NCBI GenBank assembly: GCA_903828235.1
Contig: CAIKLM010000049.1
Location: 1 to 36,747, forward strand
DNA from: an uncultured beta proteobacterium
Lineage (GTDB): Bacteria; Pseudomonadota; Gammaproteobacteria; Burkholderiales; Burkholderiaceae_C
DNA: 36,747 nt
Direction of reading: 5' to 3'
Positions 15,248 to 29,002 of this stretch are shown here, one piece after another. The notes beneath the pieces are model-generated. The model did no database searches. It had not been told where the DNA came from and saw only the letters and a list, made by a program, of their open reading frames with translations. Position 1 is the stretch's first letter. Every line of letters starts with the position of its first letter. Position numbers and translations under genes: made by a program.

Positions 15248-16816
15248 ATGAAGTACGCCGACCTCCGGGACTTCATGTCCCAGCTCGAAGCGATGGGCGA
15301 GCTCAGGACGCTCCGCGAAAGCGTGTCGCCGCACCTCGAACTCACCGCCATCGGCGACAAGCTCCTGCGATCCGGCGGTCCGGCCCTGCTGTGCACCGCG
15401 CCCGCCGGCCACGAGATGCCCTGCCTGATTAACCTGTTCGGCACCCCCCGACGGGTGGCGCTGGGCATGGGCGCCTCCGAAGTGTCGGAACTGCGCGACG
15501 TCGGCACGCTGCTGGCCAGCCTGAAGGAGCCCGAGCCGCCCAAGGGCCTGAAGGACGCCGGCAAGCTGCTGCAGATGGGCAAGGCGCTGTGGGACATGAA
15601 GCCCGCCACGGTGCGCCGCGCCGCCTGCCAGGAGGTGGTGATCGAAGGCGACGACGTCGACCTAGGCCGGCTGCCGGTGCAGACCTGCTGGCCGGGCGAC
15701 GCCGGGCCGCTCATCACCTGGGGACTGGTGGTCACGCGCGGGCCGCAGGGCGTGGCGCAGCCGCGGCTGCGGCAGAACCTGGGCATCTACCGGCAGCAGG
15801 TGATCGGGCGCCGCGAGGTCATCATGCGCTGGCTCGCCCACCGCGGCGGCGCGCTCGACTTCCGCGAGTTCGCGCGCGCCAACCCCGGGCGGCCGTTCCC
15901 CATTGCGGTGGCGCTGGGTGCCGACCCGGCCACCATCCTGGGCGCCGTGACCCCGGTGCCCGACACGCTGTCGGAGTACCAGTTCGCCGGCCTGCTGCGC
16001 GGCGGCCGCACCGAGGTGGTGGACAGCGGCGTCGGCGAGGGCGACCGCCGCCTGCAGGTGCCGGCCAGCGCCGAGATCGTTCTGGAGGGCCACATCCCGC
16101 CCGCCGAGCCCGGCTTCGCGGGTGAGAGCGAACGCGGCGTCAAGCTCAAGGAGATCGGCGGCTACCTGCATGCGCTGGAGGGCCCCTTCGGCGACCACAC
16201 CGGCTACTACAACGAGCAGGACTGGTTCCCGGTGTTCCGCATCCAGCGCCTGACGCACCGCCGCGACCCCGTCTACCATTCCACGCACACCGGCAAGCCG
16301 CCCGACGAGCCGGCCGTGCTGGGCGTGGCGCTGAACGAGGTCTTCGTGCCCATCCTGCGGCGGCAGTTCCCGGAGATCGTCGACTTCTACCTGCCGCCCG
16401 AGGGCTGCAGCTACCGCATGGCGATCATCTCCATCCGCAAGGCCTACCCCGGCCACGCCAAGCGCGTGATGTTCGGCCTGTGGAGCTTCCTGCGGCAGTT
16501 CATGTACACGAAGTTCATCGTCGTGACCGACGACGACGTCGACATTCGCAACTGGCAGGAGGTGATCTGGGCGATCACCACGCGCATGGATCCCGTGCGC
16601 GACACGACGCTGGTGGAACACACGCCCATCGACTACCTGGATTTCGCCTCGCCCGTCAGCGGCCTGGGCGGCAAGATGGGGCTGGACGCCACCAACAAGT
16701 GGCCCGGCGAGACCAGCCGCGAGTGGGGCCGCACCATCGCGATGGACGCCGCCGTCAGCGCGCGCGCCGAGGCGCTGGTGCGCGGGTTGATGGCAGGCCC
16801 CGCGCCGGGGCCATGA
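15248..16816 (+). CDS. ubiD: UbiD-family prenylated-FMN decarboxylase (4-hydroxy-3-polyprenylbenzoate decarboxylase)
   Basis: UbiD removes the carboxyl group from 4-hydroxy-3-polyprenylbenzoate in ubiquinone synthesis, using prenylated FMN made by UbiX. 522 aa, close to the E. coli length and not the shorter secondary UbiD-like form. Family landmarks: [19 protein letters not shown] at the start, [77 protein letters not shown], and [21 protein letters not shown]. The ATG at 15248 is at the start of the conserved N-terminus. Its stop overlaps the next gene's ATG by four bases. A TTACAT box ends 11 bases before the ATG and could give a very short leader. Confidence 0.95.
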   Translation: MKYADLRDFMSQLEAMGELRTLRESVSPHLELTAIGDKLLRSGGPALLCTAPAGHEMPCLINLFGTPRRVALGMGASEVSELRDVGTLLASLKEPEPPKGLKDAGKLLQMGKALWDMKPATVRRAACQEVVIEGDDVDLGRLPVQTCWPGDAGPLITWGLVVTRGPQGVAQPRLRQNLGIYRQQVIGRREVIMRWLAHRGGALDFREFARANPGRPFPIAVALGADPATILGAVTPVPDTLSEYQFAGLLRGGRTEVVDSGVGEGDRRLQVPASAEIVLEGHIPPAEPGFAGESERGVKLKEIGGYLHALEGPFGDHTGYYNEQDWFPVFRIQRLTHRRDPVYHSTHTGKPPDEPAVLGVALNEVFVPILRRQFPEIVDFYLPPEGCSYRMAIISIRKAYPGHAKRVMFGLWSFLRQFMYTKFIVVTDDDVDIRNWQEVIWAITTRMDPVRDTTLVEHTPIDYLDFASPVSGLGGKMGLDATNKWPGETSREWGRTIAMDAAVSARAEALVRGLMAGPAPGP

Positions 16817-18708
16817 CGACGACGAACCAGGGAGCGCCCGTGTTTGCCTTCTTCGAACGGCTGGTGGATCCGTATCCGCCGCAGCCCCCGGCCGATCCGC
16901 CCCGGAGCTTCTTCGCGTTCCTGTGGGCCTGCACGAAGGGCGCGCGGCCGTTCCTGCTGCTGGTGACGCTGTTCACGGCCGCCATCGGCGCCTTCGAGGC
17001 GCTGCTGTTCAGCATGATGGCCCACGTGGTGGACCTGCTGGGCAAGACACCCCCCGCGGAGTTGTGGCAGCGGCACGGGTCGCTGCTGGCGGTGCTGGGC
17101 GGCGTGCTGGGCCTGAGCATCGTGTTCGCGGCGCTGCAGGCGCTGTTCAAGTACCAGGGCATCTTCGGCAACTTCCCGATGCGGCTGCGCTGGAACTTCC
17201 ACCGCCTGATGCTCGCGCAGAGCATGGCCTTCTACCAGGACGAGTTCGCCGGGCGCATCAGCACCAAGGTGATGCAGACGGCGCTGGCGGTGCGCGACAC
17301 CTGGCTCATCTTCGCCGACATCCTGGTCTACGTGGTCATCTACTTCGCCACCATGGTGGGCGTGATGGCGGCCTTCGACGCCTGGCTGATGGTGCCCTTC
17401 CTGGGCTGGCTGGTGCTGTACGTGGCCACGCTGTGGTACTTCGTGCCGCGGCTGGGCAAGGTGGCCGAGGCGCAGGCCGACGCGCGTTCGCTGATGACGG
17501 GTCGCATCACCGACGCCTACACCAACATCGCCACCGTCAAGCTGTTCTCGCACGCGCAGCGCGAGAGCCACTTCGCGCGCGGCGCCATGCAGGAATTCCT
17601 GGGCGCGGTGAACGCCCAGATGCGGCTCGTGACGGCCTTCGAGACGGTGAACCAGCTGCTGTCGGTGCTGCTGATCGCCGGCATCGCGGTGGTGAGCCTG
17701 CAGCTGTGGGCCGGCTCGGTGGTGGGCGTGGGCGCAGTGGCGGCGGCCACGGCCATGGCCTTCCGCCTCAACGGCATCTCGCACTGGGTGATGTGGGAGA
17801 TGGCGACGCTCTTCGAGCACATCGGCACCGTGCAGGACGGCATGGCCACGCTGTCGCGGCCGCGCGCGGTGGTCGACCGCCCCGACGCGGTGGAGCTGAA
17901 GGTCACGCGCGGCGAGGTGCGCTTCGACCACGTGGGCTTCTCGTACGGCAACGGCCGCAAGGTCATCGAGGGGCTCGACCTTGTCATCCAGCCGGGCGAG
18001 AAGATCGGCCTGGTGGGCCGCTCGGGCGCCGGCAAGAGCACCATCGTCAACCTGCTGCTGCGCCTGTACGACCTGCAGGAGGGGCGCGTGCTCATCGACG
18101 GCCAGGACATCGCCGGCGTCACCCAGGACAGCCTGCGCCGCCAGGTGGGCATGGTCACGCAGGACACCTCGCTGCTGCACCGCTCGGTGCGCGAGAACAT
18201 CGTCTACGGCCGGCCCGAGGCCACCGAGGCCGAGATGCGGCGCGCCGCCGAGCGCGCCGAGGCGGCCGACTTCATCGACGGCCTCACCGACCCCAAGGGC
18301 CGCAGCGGCTACGACGCCCACGTGGGCGAGCGCGGCGTCAAGCTGAGCGGCGGCCAGCGCCAGCGCATCGCCATCGCGCGGGTGATGCTCAAGGACGCCC
18401 CCATCCTGCTGCTCGACGAGGCCACCAGCGCGCTGGACAGCGAGGTCGAGACCGCCATCCAGCAGAGCCTGTACCGCCTGATGGAGGGCAAGACGGTGGT
18501 GGCGATCGCGCACCGGCTGTCCACCATCGCCGCCATGGACCGGCTGGTCGTGATGGACAAGGGGCGCATCGTGGAGGTGGGCGACCACAAGAGCCTGCTG
18601 GCCGCGGGCGGCATCTACGCGCGGCTGTGGGCCCACCAGAGCGGCGGCTTCCTGGCCGAGGAACTCGACGACGAGGACGCGCCGCCGGACCGGGCCCTGG
18701 CGGCCTGA
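16813..18708 (+). CDS. ABC transporter, fused permease and ATPase (exporter type)
   Basis: A type IV ABC exporter half-transporter of 631 aa that would work as a homodimer in the inner membrane. Residues about 25-340 hold six predicted membrane helices. The ATPase follows with Walker [10 protein letters not shown] (402-410, K408), signature LSGGQ (511-515), Walker [13 protein letters not shown] (D535, E536) and the H-loop His 567. The ATG at 16813 overlaps the ubiD stop (ATGA). The frame is open upstream inside ubiD but that part is not transporter-like. Substrate unknown: the fold is shared by lipid flippases, multidrug and peptide exporters. Coupling to ubiD may be only positional. An MsbA-type role cannot be shown. 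Confidence 0.92.
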   Translation: MTTTNQGAPVFAFFERLVDPYPPQPPADPPRSFFAFLWACTKGARPFLLLVTLFTAAIGAFEALLFSMMAHVVDLLGKTPPAELWQRHGSLLAVLGGVLGLSIVFAALQALFKYQGIFGNFPMRLRWNFHRLMLAQSMAFYQDEFAGRISTKVMQTALAVRDTWLIFADILVYVVIYFATMVGVMAAFDAWLMVPFLGWLVLYVATLWYFVPRLGKVAEAQADARSLMTGRITDAYTNIATVKLFSHAQRESHFARGAMQEFLGAVNAQMRLVTAFETVNQLLSVLLIAGIAVVSLQLWAGSVVGVGAVAAATAMAFRLNGISHWVMWEMATLFEHIGTVQDGMATLSRPRAVVDRPDAVELKVTRGEVRFDHVGFSYGNGRKVIEGLDLVIQPGEKIGLVGRSGAGKSTIVNLLLRLYDLQEGRVLIDGQDIAGVTQDSLRRQVGMVTQDTSLLHRSVRENIVYGRPEATEAEMRRAAERAEAADFIDGLTDPKGRSGYDAHVGERGVKLSGGQRQRIAIARVMLKDAPILLLDEATSALDSEVETAIQQSLYRLMEGKTVVAIAHRLSTIAAMDRLVVMDKGRIVEVGDHKSLLAAGGIYARLWAHQSGGFLAEELDDEDAPPDRALAA

Positions 18709-18734
18709 GAGTGTGATCTGAGGGCGGGCGCGGC

Positions 18735-19067
18735 TCAGCCGCGCTCGAGGTCGGCGCTGGCCTGGGGCGTCAGCACCATCGGCGAGGTCTCGACCCAGGG
18801 GGCCTCGGGGCCCGGCTGCTGCAGGCGGTGCAGCACCTGGGCCAGCGCGGCCCGCCGGGCCTCGGGGTCGGCGGTGCCGGGGGGCGGATCGCCCCCGGCT
18901 TCCAGGGCGTCGACGTCGAGGTCCACCCGCACGGCACGCTGCGGCGCCGGTGGCGCCGGCAGCGGTGGGTGCAGGCCGTGACGCAGCAGTTCCACCAGCG
19001 CGATCAGCACCGACACCGCCAGCAGCGCGGCCAGCCCCCAGCCGAGCGTCAACCAAAAGCCTTCCAT
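18735..19067 (-). CDS. Small membrane protein, unknown function
   Basis: 110 aa, not recognised. Residues 4-27 ([24 protein letters not shown]) form one membrane helix; the rest is Pro/Ala/Glu-rich and soluble, with [19 protein letters not shown] a probable amphipathic helix. The ATG at 19067 begins directly before the helix; a longer frame to 19124 adds a region without coding character. It converges on the ABC transporter gene and is divergent from ygiQ. The composition (Pro-rich, acidic) and third-position GC fit a real gene, but it has no motif to suggest a role. Confidence 0.6.
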   Translation of the reverse strand: MEGFWLTLGWGLAALLAVSVLIALVELLRHGLHPPLPAPPAPQRAVRVDLDVDALEAGGDPPPGTADPEARRAALAQVLHRLQQPGPEAPWVETSPMVLTPQASADLERG

Positions 19068-19159
19068 GGGGCGTCTATCGGCAGCGGCGCCCTGCAGCTT
19101 GAGCCGGGCGGGCCGACAATCCACGGTTTGCTTCCGCCGCCAGCCCGGCCCCGCACCCC

Positions 19160-21496
<2,337 letters not shown>

Positions 21497-21531
21497 GGTC
21501 GACCCCCCCTATATCTGGGGGGTGGTCGACC
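21497..21531 (+). terminator. Long hairpin built on two GGTCGACC palindromes, after ygiQ
   Basis: Starting on the base after the ygiQ stop: GGTCGACC, five C, TATATCT loop, six G plus T, GGTCGACC (21524-21531). It can form an 8+5 base-pair stem with a two-base bulge. Each GGTCGACC is also a palindrome in itself. There is no T run, so it may act as a structured 3' end or as paired protein-binding sites in front of the SGNH gene. Confidence 0.5.
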
Positions 21532-21633
21532 CCTGGGAAGCTCCCCGCTGGCTGCGCGCACGCCGCGGTGCTAGCGTCCGCCCCTGAACCGCTGGCCGCC
21601 GAGCCGCGGCCCACCGTTTGCCGGAGACACCGC

Positions 21634-22623
21634 ATGTTCACCCGCCCGATTCTTCGCCTGGCCGCCATCGCGTCGGTGCTGCTGGCCGCTGCCGCGCCTG
21701 CCGCGGCCCAGTTCAGCAGCCTCACGGTCTTCGGCGACAGCCTCACCGACAGCGGCAACAACGCGCTCGTCATCGGTGCCAACGGCACCCAGGTGATCAC
21801 CGGCAACACCTACATCCCCAGCCAGCCCTACGCCAGCGGCACCTACTCCAACGGGGCCACCTGGGTGAGCAGCTTCGCGGCCGGTATCGGCCTCGCGCCG
21901 TCGGCCCTTCCCAGCCTGGCCGGCGGTGGCACCTACGCCTTCGGTGGCGCCCGCACCACGATCGACGGCCCGGTGGCCGGCTTCCCGTTCAGCGCCACGA
22001 CGCAGCTGGGCGGCTTCCTGACCAACGCACCGGCCACGCTGGCCGGCAGCGGCCTGTACGTCATCGCCATCGGCGGCAACGACGTGCGCGACACCGGCTC
22101 GGCGGTGGCGGCCGACCCGGCCAACGCCTTGAGCATCATCGGCACGGCCGCCGCGGCTTATGCCACCGGCGTGGGCAACATGATCGACGCGCTTCAGGCG
22201 CGTGGCGCGGTGAGCATCGTCGTCTGGGGTGTGCCCGACGTGGGTCGCTCGCCGGCGGCGCTGGCCGGCGGGCCGGCGGTGGCGGGCGCCGCGACGGCCA
22301 TCTCGGGTGCCTTCAACAGCGCGCTGCAGGCGCGGCTGGCCGGCGAGTCCTTCGGCGTGCAGTACTTCGACGTCGCCGGGCTCATCGGCGGCGTGCTCGC
22401 CTCGCCCGGCAGCTTCGGCTTCACCAACGTCACCGACGCCTGCGGCGCCGTCCTCGGCTGCGATCCCTCGACCTACCTGTTCTGGGACGGCATCCACCCC
22501 ACCTCGGCCGCCCAGTCCCTGGTGGCCGGCGCCATGCTCACGGCCGTGCCCGAGCCCGCCAGCGTGCTGCTGATGGCGCTGGGCGTGGCCGGCCTGGTGG
22601 CCGCGCGCCGCCGCCGCGGCTGA
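21634..22623 (+). CDS. Secreted SGNH/GDSL hydrolase with PEP-CTERM anchor
   Basis: An exported esterase/lipase of the GDSL family, 329 aa. Signal peptide 1-25 (ends AAPAAAQ). Block I is [11 protein letters not shown] with nucleophile S36; the Gly of block II lies in the [10 protein letters not shown] region; block III is GGND (N149); block V is DGIHPT (D285, H288). These four blocks make a complete active site. The C-terminus is a PEP-CTERM tag: VPEPAS, hydrophobic helix, RRRRG. The enzyme is thus likely processed by an exosortase and displayed at the surface or in matrix; possible substrates are lipid or polysaccharide esters. The ATG at 21634 has GGAG nine bases upstream. Confidence 0.92.
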   Translation: MFTRPILRLAAIASVLLAAAAPAAAQFSSLTVFGDSLTDSGNNALVIGANGTQVITGNTYIPSQPYASGTYSNGATWVSSFAAGIGLAPSALPSLAGGGTYAFGGARTTIDGPVAGFPFSATTQLGGFLTNAPATLAGSGLYVIAIGGNDVRDTGSAVAADPANALSIIGTAAAAYATGVGNMIDALQARGAVSIVVWGVPDVGRSPAALAGGPAVAGAATAISGAFNSALQARLAGESFGVQYFDVAGLIGGVLASPGSFGFTNVTDACGAVLGCDPSTYLFWDGIHPTSAAQSLVAGAMLTAVPEPASVLLMALGVAGLVAARRRRG

Positions 22624-22632
22624 GGCTGAAGC

Positions 22633-22652
22633 CCGGGGCTCCTAGGCCCCGG
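22633..22652. terminator. Bidirectional hairpin between convergent genes
   Basis: CCGGGGC-N6-GCCCCGG lies nine bases after the SGNH hydrolase stop and covers the stop codon of the convergent aminotransferase. It lacks T runs on either strand, but its position between two converging genes suggests shared termination. Confidence 0.5.
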
Positions 22653-23841
22653 CCTCGGCCAGCGCGGCCTCCAGGGCCGCGATCTCCTCGTCGGTGGTGT
22701 AGGCCTGCACCGACACGCGCACGAAGTGCCGGCCGGCGTGCTGGGTCACCGGCACCTCGATGCCGCGCGACTCGGCCAGCCAGCGGCGCAGGCCTTCGCC
22801 GTCGTCGGTGCGCACGGGCAGCGGCACCATCTGCGGCGCCAGCGCGGCATCGGGGCCGATGGGCTCCAGCCCGTTGCGGGTGCACACCCGCGACTGCAGG
22901 GCGCGGCCGCGCGCCCGCGCGAGCGCGCGGTGCGCGGGCCAGTCGTGGGCGGCCAGGAAGTCGAGCGCCGCCGGCACCGCCAGGAAGGCCGCGATGTCGC
23001 GCGTGCCTTGCCACTGCAGGCGCCGCTCCAGCAGCGTCGTGCCCACGTAGGCGTCGAAGCCCGTGTGGCCGCCCCCGCCGGCCGCCAGCTCCTCGGCCAG
23101 CCAGCCCCAGCTGACCACGCCGCCGTCCAGGGCCGCCTGGCGCCCGGGCTGCACGTGCAGGAAGGCCGCGCCCTTGGGCGCGCAGAGCCACTTGTGGGCG
23201 TTGCCGGTGTAGTAGTCGGCGCCCAGCGCGGCGAGGTCCAGCTCGAGCTGCCCCGGGGCGTGGGCGCCGTCGATCAGCGTCGCGATGCCGGCCTCGCGCG
23301 CCCGGGCGCACAGCTCGGCCACCGGGAACACCAGGGCCGTGGTGGAGGTGACGTGGCTGGCGAAGACCAGCCGCGTGCGCGGCGTCGCCGCGGCCATCAG
23401 GCGCGGCACGAACTCGCCCGGCTCGAAGGGCAGGGGCAAGGTCACCCGCCGCAGCACCGCGCCGGCGCGCTCGCACACCACCCGCAGCGTCGCGTCGCAG
23501 GCCCCGTACTCGTGGTCCGTGCTCAACACCTCGTCACCCGGCGACAGGCGCAGCGAGCGCGCCACGATGTTCACGCCCGTGGTGGCGTTCGGCACGAAGA
23601 CCAGGTCGTCGGCAGCCGCCCCCACGAAGGCCGCCAGTCGCTCGCGGGCGTCGCGCAGCAAGGCGGCCGAGCGCCGGCCCAGGAAGGCCACGGGGTTGCG
23701 TTCGAGCTCGCGCTGCCACTGCTGGTAAGCCTCGAACACCGGCGCCGGACAGGCGCCGAAGGACCCGTGGTTCAGGAAGACGAGGCCCGGCTCGAGCAGG
23801 AACAGCGTGCGCAGGGCGCTCGGGCTCGGCAGCGGCGGCAT
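22642..23841 (-). CDS. Class V PLP enzyme, isopenicillin-N epimerase-like
   Basis: A fold-type I PLP enzyme of aminotransferase class V, 399 aa. N-terminal LNHGSFGACPAPV is the class V start; PNATTGVNIVARSL binds the cofactor phosphate; D191-GAH194 and the Schiff-base lysine K217 in YYTGNAHKWLCAPKG are present. The order H-K-W rather than the S-x-H-K of cysteine desulfurases, and the H-S/T-W arrangement, place it with isopenicillin-N epimerase-like proteins, whose natural substrates in proteobacteria are mostly unknown. No beta-lactam genes are near. The open frame runs to 24093, but the ATG at 23841 gives the family N-terminus. It stands alone, convergent to the SGNH gene. Confidence 0.88.
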   Translation of the reverse strand: MPPLPSPSALRTLFLLEPGLVFLNHGSFGACPAPVFEAYQQWQRELERNPVAFLGRRSAALLRDARERLAAFVGAAADDLVFVPNATTGVNIVARSLRLSPGDEVLSTDHEYGACDATLRVVCERAGAVLRRVTLPLPFEPGEFVPRLMAAATPRTRLVFASHVTSTTALVFPVAELCARAREAGIATLIDGAHAPGQLELDLAALGADYYTGNAHKWLCAPKGAAFLHVQPGRQAALDGGVVSWGWLAEELAAGGGGHTGFDAYVGTTLLERRLQWQGTRDIAAFLAVPAALDFLAAHDWPAHRALARARGRALQSRVCTRNGLEPIGPDAALAPQMVPLPVRTDDGEGLRRWLAESRGIEVPVTQHAGRHFVRVSVQAYTTDEEIAALEAALAEAGA

Positions 23842-23926
23842 CGGCCTTCGACGCGCCACTGCGGCGCGCAAGGGTTGGACTCGGTCGCCGATTGTAGGAA
23901 GCGGCGGCGCGGGCGCCGCCGCCCGT

Positions 23927-24883
23927 TCAGAACAGCTCGCAGCGGTCGAACTCGGCCTGCAGGCCCTCGTGCCAGTCTGCGGTCTCCTGATCGGTGATGC
24001 CCAGCCAGCGCAGCGCCGGCACGAGCGCGCGTTCGGTCTCGCGGTCGAGGTCCAGGCCCTCGCGGACGAGCATCGCGCGCTCGGCCAGGGCACCCATGGC
24101 CGCCAGCGTCAGGCCCTCGGGGTCGACCTGGGCGTCGGCCTTGCTCTGGCCGACATCGTGGTGCAGCCGGATCGCCACCATCACCGGGGGCGCCACGCCC
24201 CAGGCGCGCGCCACCAGCGCGCCCACGACGGCATGGTCGGTGCGGTGGTTGGCGTTCTCGGTGGCGACGAGGCCGCGGTCCTTGCGCGCCGCGGCCTCGG
24301 CCAGCGTGCCGCCGTAGCCCGGCATGCGCTGCAGCAGCACCGGCACGCCGACGTGGCAGAACAGGCCGAACAGCTGCGCGAGCTCGGGCGTGGTGCCGGG
24401 CAGTTGGCGGGCGATGAAGCCCATGGCCGCCGCCCGTTGCGCCGCCTGCTGCCAGAAGCGCTGCAGCAGCGGATGCCGGGTGGGGATGGCCTGGCGCAGC
24501 ATCACCTCGGTCAGGATGCGCTCGGACTCGCGCAGGCCGATGCGGTTGAGGGCCTGGCCCACGGTCTGCGCCGGGGGCGTGCCCGCGGTGCGGTAGCGTG
24601 CGCTGTTGGCGTTGCGCAGCAGCGTGGCGGCCATGGCGGCGTCGCTGGTGACGATGCCCGACAGGCGCGCCGGGTCGGCATCGAGGCTGTTCAGGGCCGA
24701 GCGCAGACGGACCAGCTGCTCGGGGCAGGGCGGTATCGTGATCCGGTTCAGCGGCCCGCTGCGGCGCGCCCGGTCGAGCTCGTCGCCGATGCGCCGGGCC
24801 AGCGGTGAGGGCGTCGCCCCGCTGGCGGGCCGCGCGGCCGGCGCGGCCTCGGCCGGTGGGGAAAGGGTGTGGGTCTCGGTCAT
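23927..24883 (-). CDS. HDOD domain protein
   Basis: A signalling-type protein with an HDOD domain, a non-catalytic relative of HD phosphohydrolases found in regulators of motility, cell cycle and c-di-GMP networks. 318 aa; residues 1-25 are a Pro/Ala-rich tail, the HDOD core spans about 48-250 (IPPCPEQLVRLRSALNSLDADPARLSGIVTSDAAMAATLLRNANS... in the family manner), including the QALNRIGLRESERIL and FWQQAAQRAAAMGFIARQL helices and LFGLFCHVGVPVL. The later helix ENANHRTDHAVVGALVARAWGV retains an H-D-H but not a full metal site. No receiver or output domain is fused. Start ATG 24883 because upstream codons overlap the divergent promoter region. Confidence 0.88.
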   Translation of the reverse strand: MTETHTLSPPAEAAPAARPASGATPSPLARRIGDELDRARRSGPLNRITIPPCPEQLVRLRSALNSLDADPARLSGIVTSDAAMAATLLRNANSARYRTAGTPPAQTVGQALNRIGLRESERILTEVMLRQAIPTRHPLLQRFWQQAAQRAAAMGFIARQLPGTTPELAQLFGLFCHVGVPVLLQRMPGYGGTLAEAAARKDRGLVATENANHRTDHAVVGALVARAWGVAPPVMVAIRLHHDVGQSKADAQVDPEGLTLAAMGALAERAMLVREGLDLDRETERALVPALRWLGITDQETADWHEGLQAEFDRCELF

Positions 24884-24978
24884 GTTCCTCGGGGCCAGGC
24901 CAGCGGGGGCCTTGGCTGCGTATCGGCCGCGGCGCGCCGCTCTTGAGCCTCGGCGCTGCCTCCGGCGTGCGCAGAAGC

Positions 24979-24984
24979 CACAAT
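24979..24984 (+). promoter_or_regulatory. -10-like CACAAT in front of the DUF808 gene
   Basis: CACAAT ends seven bases before the ATG at 24992, which would put transcription start next to the start codon. No -35 consensus is seen in the GC-rich upstream DNA. Confidence 0.3.
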
Positions 24985-24991
24985 CGCTGTC

Positions 24992-25909
24992 ATGGCATCC
25001 AGTCTGCTTGCGCTGCTCGACGACATCGCCACCGTGCTCGACGACGTCGCGGTGCTGTCCAAGGTCGCCGCCAAGAAGTCCGCCGGCGTGCTCGGCGACG
25101 ACCTCGCCCTCAACGCCCAGCAGGTGGCCGGCGTGCGCGCCGACCGCGAGTTGCCCGTGGTGTGGGCGGTGGCGCGCGGTTCCCTGGTCAACAAGCTGAT
25201 CCTGGTGCCGGCGGCGCTGGCCATCGGTGCCTTCGCCCCGGTGCTGGTGGCGCCGCTGCTGATGATCGGCGGCGCGTTCCTCTGCTACGAGGGCGTCGAG
25301 AAGCTGGCGCACAAGCTGCTGCCCGGCGCCCATGACGACTCCGCCCACCGCGCCGCGCTCGCCGCCGCGCTGGCCGACCCCGGTGCCGACCTGGTGGCGC
25401 TGGAGCGCGACAAGATCAAGGGCGCCGTGCGCACCGACTTCATCCTGTCGGCCGAGATCATCGCCATCACGCTGGGCACCGTCTCGGGCCAGCCGCTGGG
25501 CACGCAGGCCGCCGTGCTGGCCGCGATCGCGCTGGTGATGACGGTGGGGGTCTACGGGCTCGTGGCCGGCATCGTCAAGCTCGACGACGCCGGCCTGTGG
25601 CTGAGCCGCCGACCGGGCGCCGCCGCGCAGGCCGCGGGCCGCGCCGTGCTGCGGGCGGCGCCCTGGCTGATGAAGGCCCTCAGCGTGGCCGGCACCGCCG
25701 CCATGTTCCTGGTCGGCGGCGGCATCCTGGTGCATGGCGTGCCGGCGCTGCACCACGCGATCGCCGCCGCCGTGGCCCCGTGGCCCGCGCTGGCGGCAGC
25801 CGTGGCCAGCACCCTGGCCGAGGCGCTGGTGGGCGTGGCCGTGGGTGCGGTGGTGCTGGCCTTGGTGCTGGCGGTGTCCAGGCTGCGCGGCCGGGCGGCG
25901 GCAGCCTGA
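24992..25909 (+). CDS. DUF808 (YedI-like) inner-membrane protein
   Basis: A multi-spanning membrane protein of the DUF808/YedI family, 305 aa, of unknown function. Family landmarks: [43 protein letters not shown] at the start, the segment [35 protein letters not shown], and [15 protein letters not shown]. At least five hydrophobic helices are visible, with a charged cytosolic loop ([15 protein letters not shown]). The ATG at 24992 gives the conserved N-terminus and there is a CACAAT box just upstream. It is divergent from the HDOD gene, with 108 bases between. Confidence 0.9.
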   Translation: MASSLLALLDDIATVLDDVAVLSKVAAKKSAGVLGDDLALNAQQVAGVRADRELPVVWAVARGSLVNKLILVPAALAIGAFAPVLVAPLLMIGGAFLCYEGVEKLAHKLLPGAHDDSAHRAALAAALADPGADLVALERDKIKGAVRTDFILSAEIIAITLGTVSGQPLGTQAAVLAAIALVMTVGVYGLVAGIVKLDDAGLWLSRRPGAAAQAAGRAVLRAAPWLMKALSVAGTAAMFLVGGGILVHGVPALHHAIAAAVAPWPALAAAVASTLAEALVGVAVGAVVLALVLAVSRLRGRAAAA

Positions 25910-25922
25910 GCCGTGAAGGCCC

Positions 25923-26444
25923 TCAGGGCGCGGGCGTCACGGCCAGCAGCTTGACCTCGAACACCAGCACCGCGCCGGGCGGGATCAGCCCGTTGCCGGC
26001 CCCGCGCTCGCCGTAGGCGATGTCGGCCGGGCAGGTCAGGCGGGCGCTGCCGCCGGGCTTCATCAGCTGCAGGCCCTCGGTCCAGCACGGGATCACGCGG
26101 TTCAGCGCGAAGCTGGCGGGCTGGTTGCGCGAGTAGGAGCTGTCGAACTCGCGCCCGTCGGGGAAGGTGCCGCGGTAGTGCACCCGCACCACGTCGGTGG
26201 GCTTGGGCGCAGCGCCCTGGCCGGGCTCGAGCGCGCGGAACACCAGGCCGCTGGCGGTGACCACGGCGCCGGGCTGGCCGGCGGCGGCCTGCAGCGCCGG
26301 GTGCCGTGCCGCCGGCGGCTGGGCCTGCGCAGGCGCGGTGGCCGTCTGGGCCAGCAGCGGCAGCGGCAGCATCGACAACAGTGCGGCGCCCAACCCGCGG
26401 CGCAGGGCGGGCCCGGTGGCGAAGAGGTGCTGGAAGGCTGGCAT
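25923..26444 (-). CDS. Periplasmic FKBP-type peptidyl-prolyl isomerase
   Basis: A single-domain FK506-binding-protein isomerase that speeds proline cis/trans change, 173 aa. An N-terminal signal sequence (GLGAALLSMLPLPLLAQTATA) implies export; cleavage is near residue 33. A Pro/Ala linker follows, then the FKBP domain about 62-170 with the active-site set Y90, F100-D101, V117-I118, W121, Y144 and F162. Unlike larger FkpA proteins it has no dimerisation domain. A single Cys at 120 (VIPCW) and another at 138 could pair. Convergent to the DUF808 gene with a 13-base gap. Confidence 0.93.
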   Translation of the reverse strand: MPAFQHLFATGPALRRGLGAALLSMLPLPLLAQTATAPAQAQPPAARHPALQAAAGQPGAVVTASGLVFRALEPGQGAAPKPTDVVRVHYRGTFPDGREFDSSYSRNQPASFALNRVIPCWTEGLQLMKPGGSARLTCPADIAYGERGAGNGLIPPGAVLVFEVKLLAVTPAP

Positions 26445-26506
26445 GGCGCTCGGGGTTCAGGGTGGACGGCGTAGGCTACCAGCACCGAGCGCCGGTGGCG
26501 GCCGCC

Positions 26507-27019
26507 TCAGCGCGGCGGGGCGGTGGCCGCCAGCGAGGCCACCCAGTCGTCGAGCATGCGCTTCTCGTGGCCCAGCGCGCCCTGGTGGCCGGCGCGCGGC
26601 AGGCGGTGGAAGTAGTTTGGGTCGCTCAGCTCGGCCTGGCCGCTGGCCAGGGTGCGCGTGCCCTCGCTCAGCGTGTAGCGCAGGCTGATGCGTGGCCAGT
26701 CGGCGCGGCCGCGCAGCACGCGCACCTCGTCGTGGAAGCGGCCGAAGGCCTCCAGCTCGCCCGCGAGTTCGACGTTGGTGACCTCCACGTCCAGCGTCTG
26801 GCCGTCGGGCAGCCGTCGGCCCAGGCTCTGCAGGTGCTCGCCCAGGGACTGCAGCGTGCGGTCGCGGTCGAAGGCGCCGCGGCCGGCGTCGGAGAACTTC
26901 TCGGGCTCGATCCACTTCACCTGCACGCGGCCCGCGGCCTGGGCGGCCAGCGGTGCGCTCAGCAGGGTGGCCAGGGCCAGGGCGGCCAGGGCCGTGGGAC
27001 GGCGGGCGATTCGGGTCAT
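26507..27019 (-). CDS. DUF3016 domain secreted protein
   Basis: An exported protein of unknown role, 170 aa. Signal peptide MTRIARRPTALAALALATLLSAPLAAQA, cleaved before AGRVQV. The body matches the DUF3016 pattern: VKWIEPEKFSDAG at the start, RTLQSLGEHLQSLGRRLPDGQTLDVEVTNVELAGE, and the C-terminal SDPNYF...LGHEKRMLDDWVAS. No enzymatic residues are evident. The ATG at 27019 has GGAGGATC upstream, a strong ribosome site, and starts at the signal peptide; a frame open to 27055 adds nothing sensible. Lies on the same strand as glnS, 97 bases downstream. Confidence 0.88.
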   Translation of the reverse strand: MTRIARRPTALAALALATLLSAPLAAQAAGRVQVKWIEPEKFSDAGRGAFDRDRTLQSLGEHLQSLGRRLPDGQTLDVEVTNVELAGELEAFGRFHDEVRVLRGRADWPRISLRYTLSEGTRTLASGQAELSDPNYFHRLPRAGHQGALGHEKRMLDDWVASLAATAPPR

Positions 27020-27116
27020 GGCCTGATCCTCCAGGGTCTCGCAACGAGCCACCATGCTGCCAAAGCCGGCGGCTGCCTGCCAACGGCCTTTGCCGATCTT
27101 TACCGCCGCGGGCCGT

Positions 27117-28925
<1,809 letters not shown>

Positions 28926-28934
28926 GGTCGTCGG

Positions 28935-28940
28935 ATTCTA
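28935..28940 (-). promoter_or_regulatory. -10-like TAGAAT in front of glnS
   Basis: TAGAATCC on the minus strand ends nine bases before the glnS ATG, predicting a leader of about three bases. The same TAGAATCC string precedes ribB. No good -35 is seen. Confidence 0.4.
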
Positions 28941-29002
28941 GGGATCGCCCCGCGGCGGCACGGCCCCGGCACGGGGTGCCCCGCGCGGCGCGCCCGGCGC
29001 GC

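Noticed and set aside
16633..19056. 807-codon open frame on the minus strand across ubiD and the ABC transporter
   Set aside because: Antisense to two clear genes; translation is His/Arg/Ala/Gly low-complexity, as expected from GC3-rich DNA read backwards.
21532..21633. Sigma54 promoter upstream of the PEP-CTERM SGNH gene
   Set aside because: A GG-N10-GC pair exists (TGGCTGCGCGCACGCC) but the rest of TGGCAC-N5-TTGC is missing; such minimal matches are frequent in this GC content.
27060..27110. Inverted repeat GCCAAAGCCG ... CGGCCTTTGCC as a glnS terminator
   Set aside because: Arms are only imperfectly complementary with a 15-base loop and no T run; not strong enough to list.
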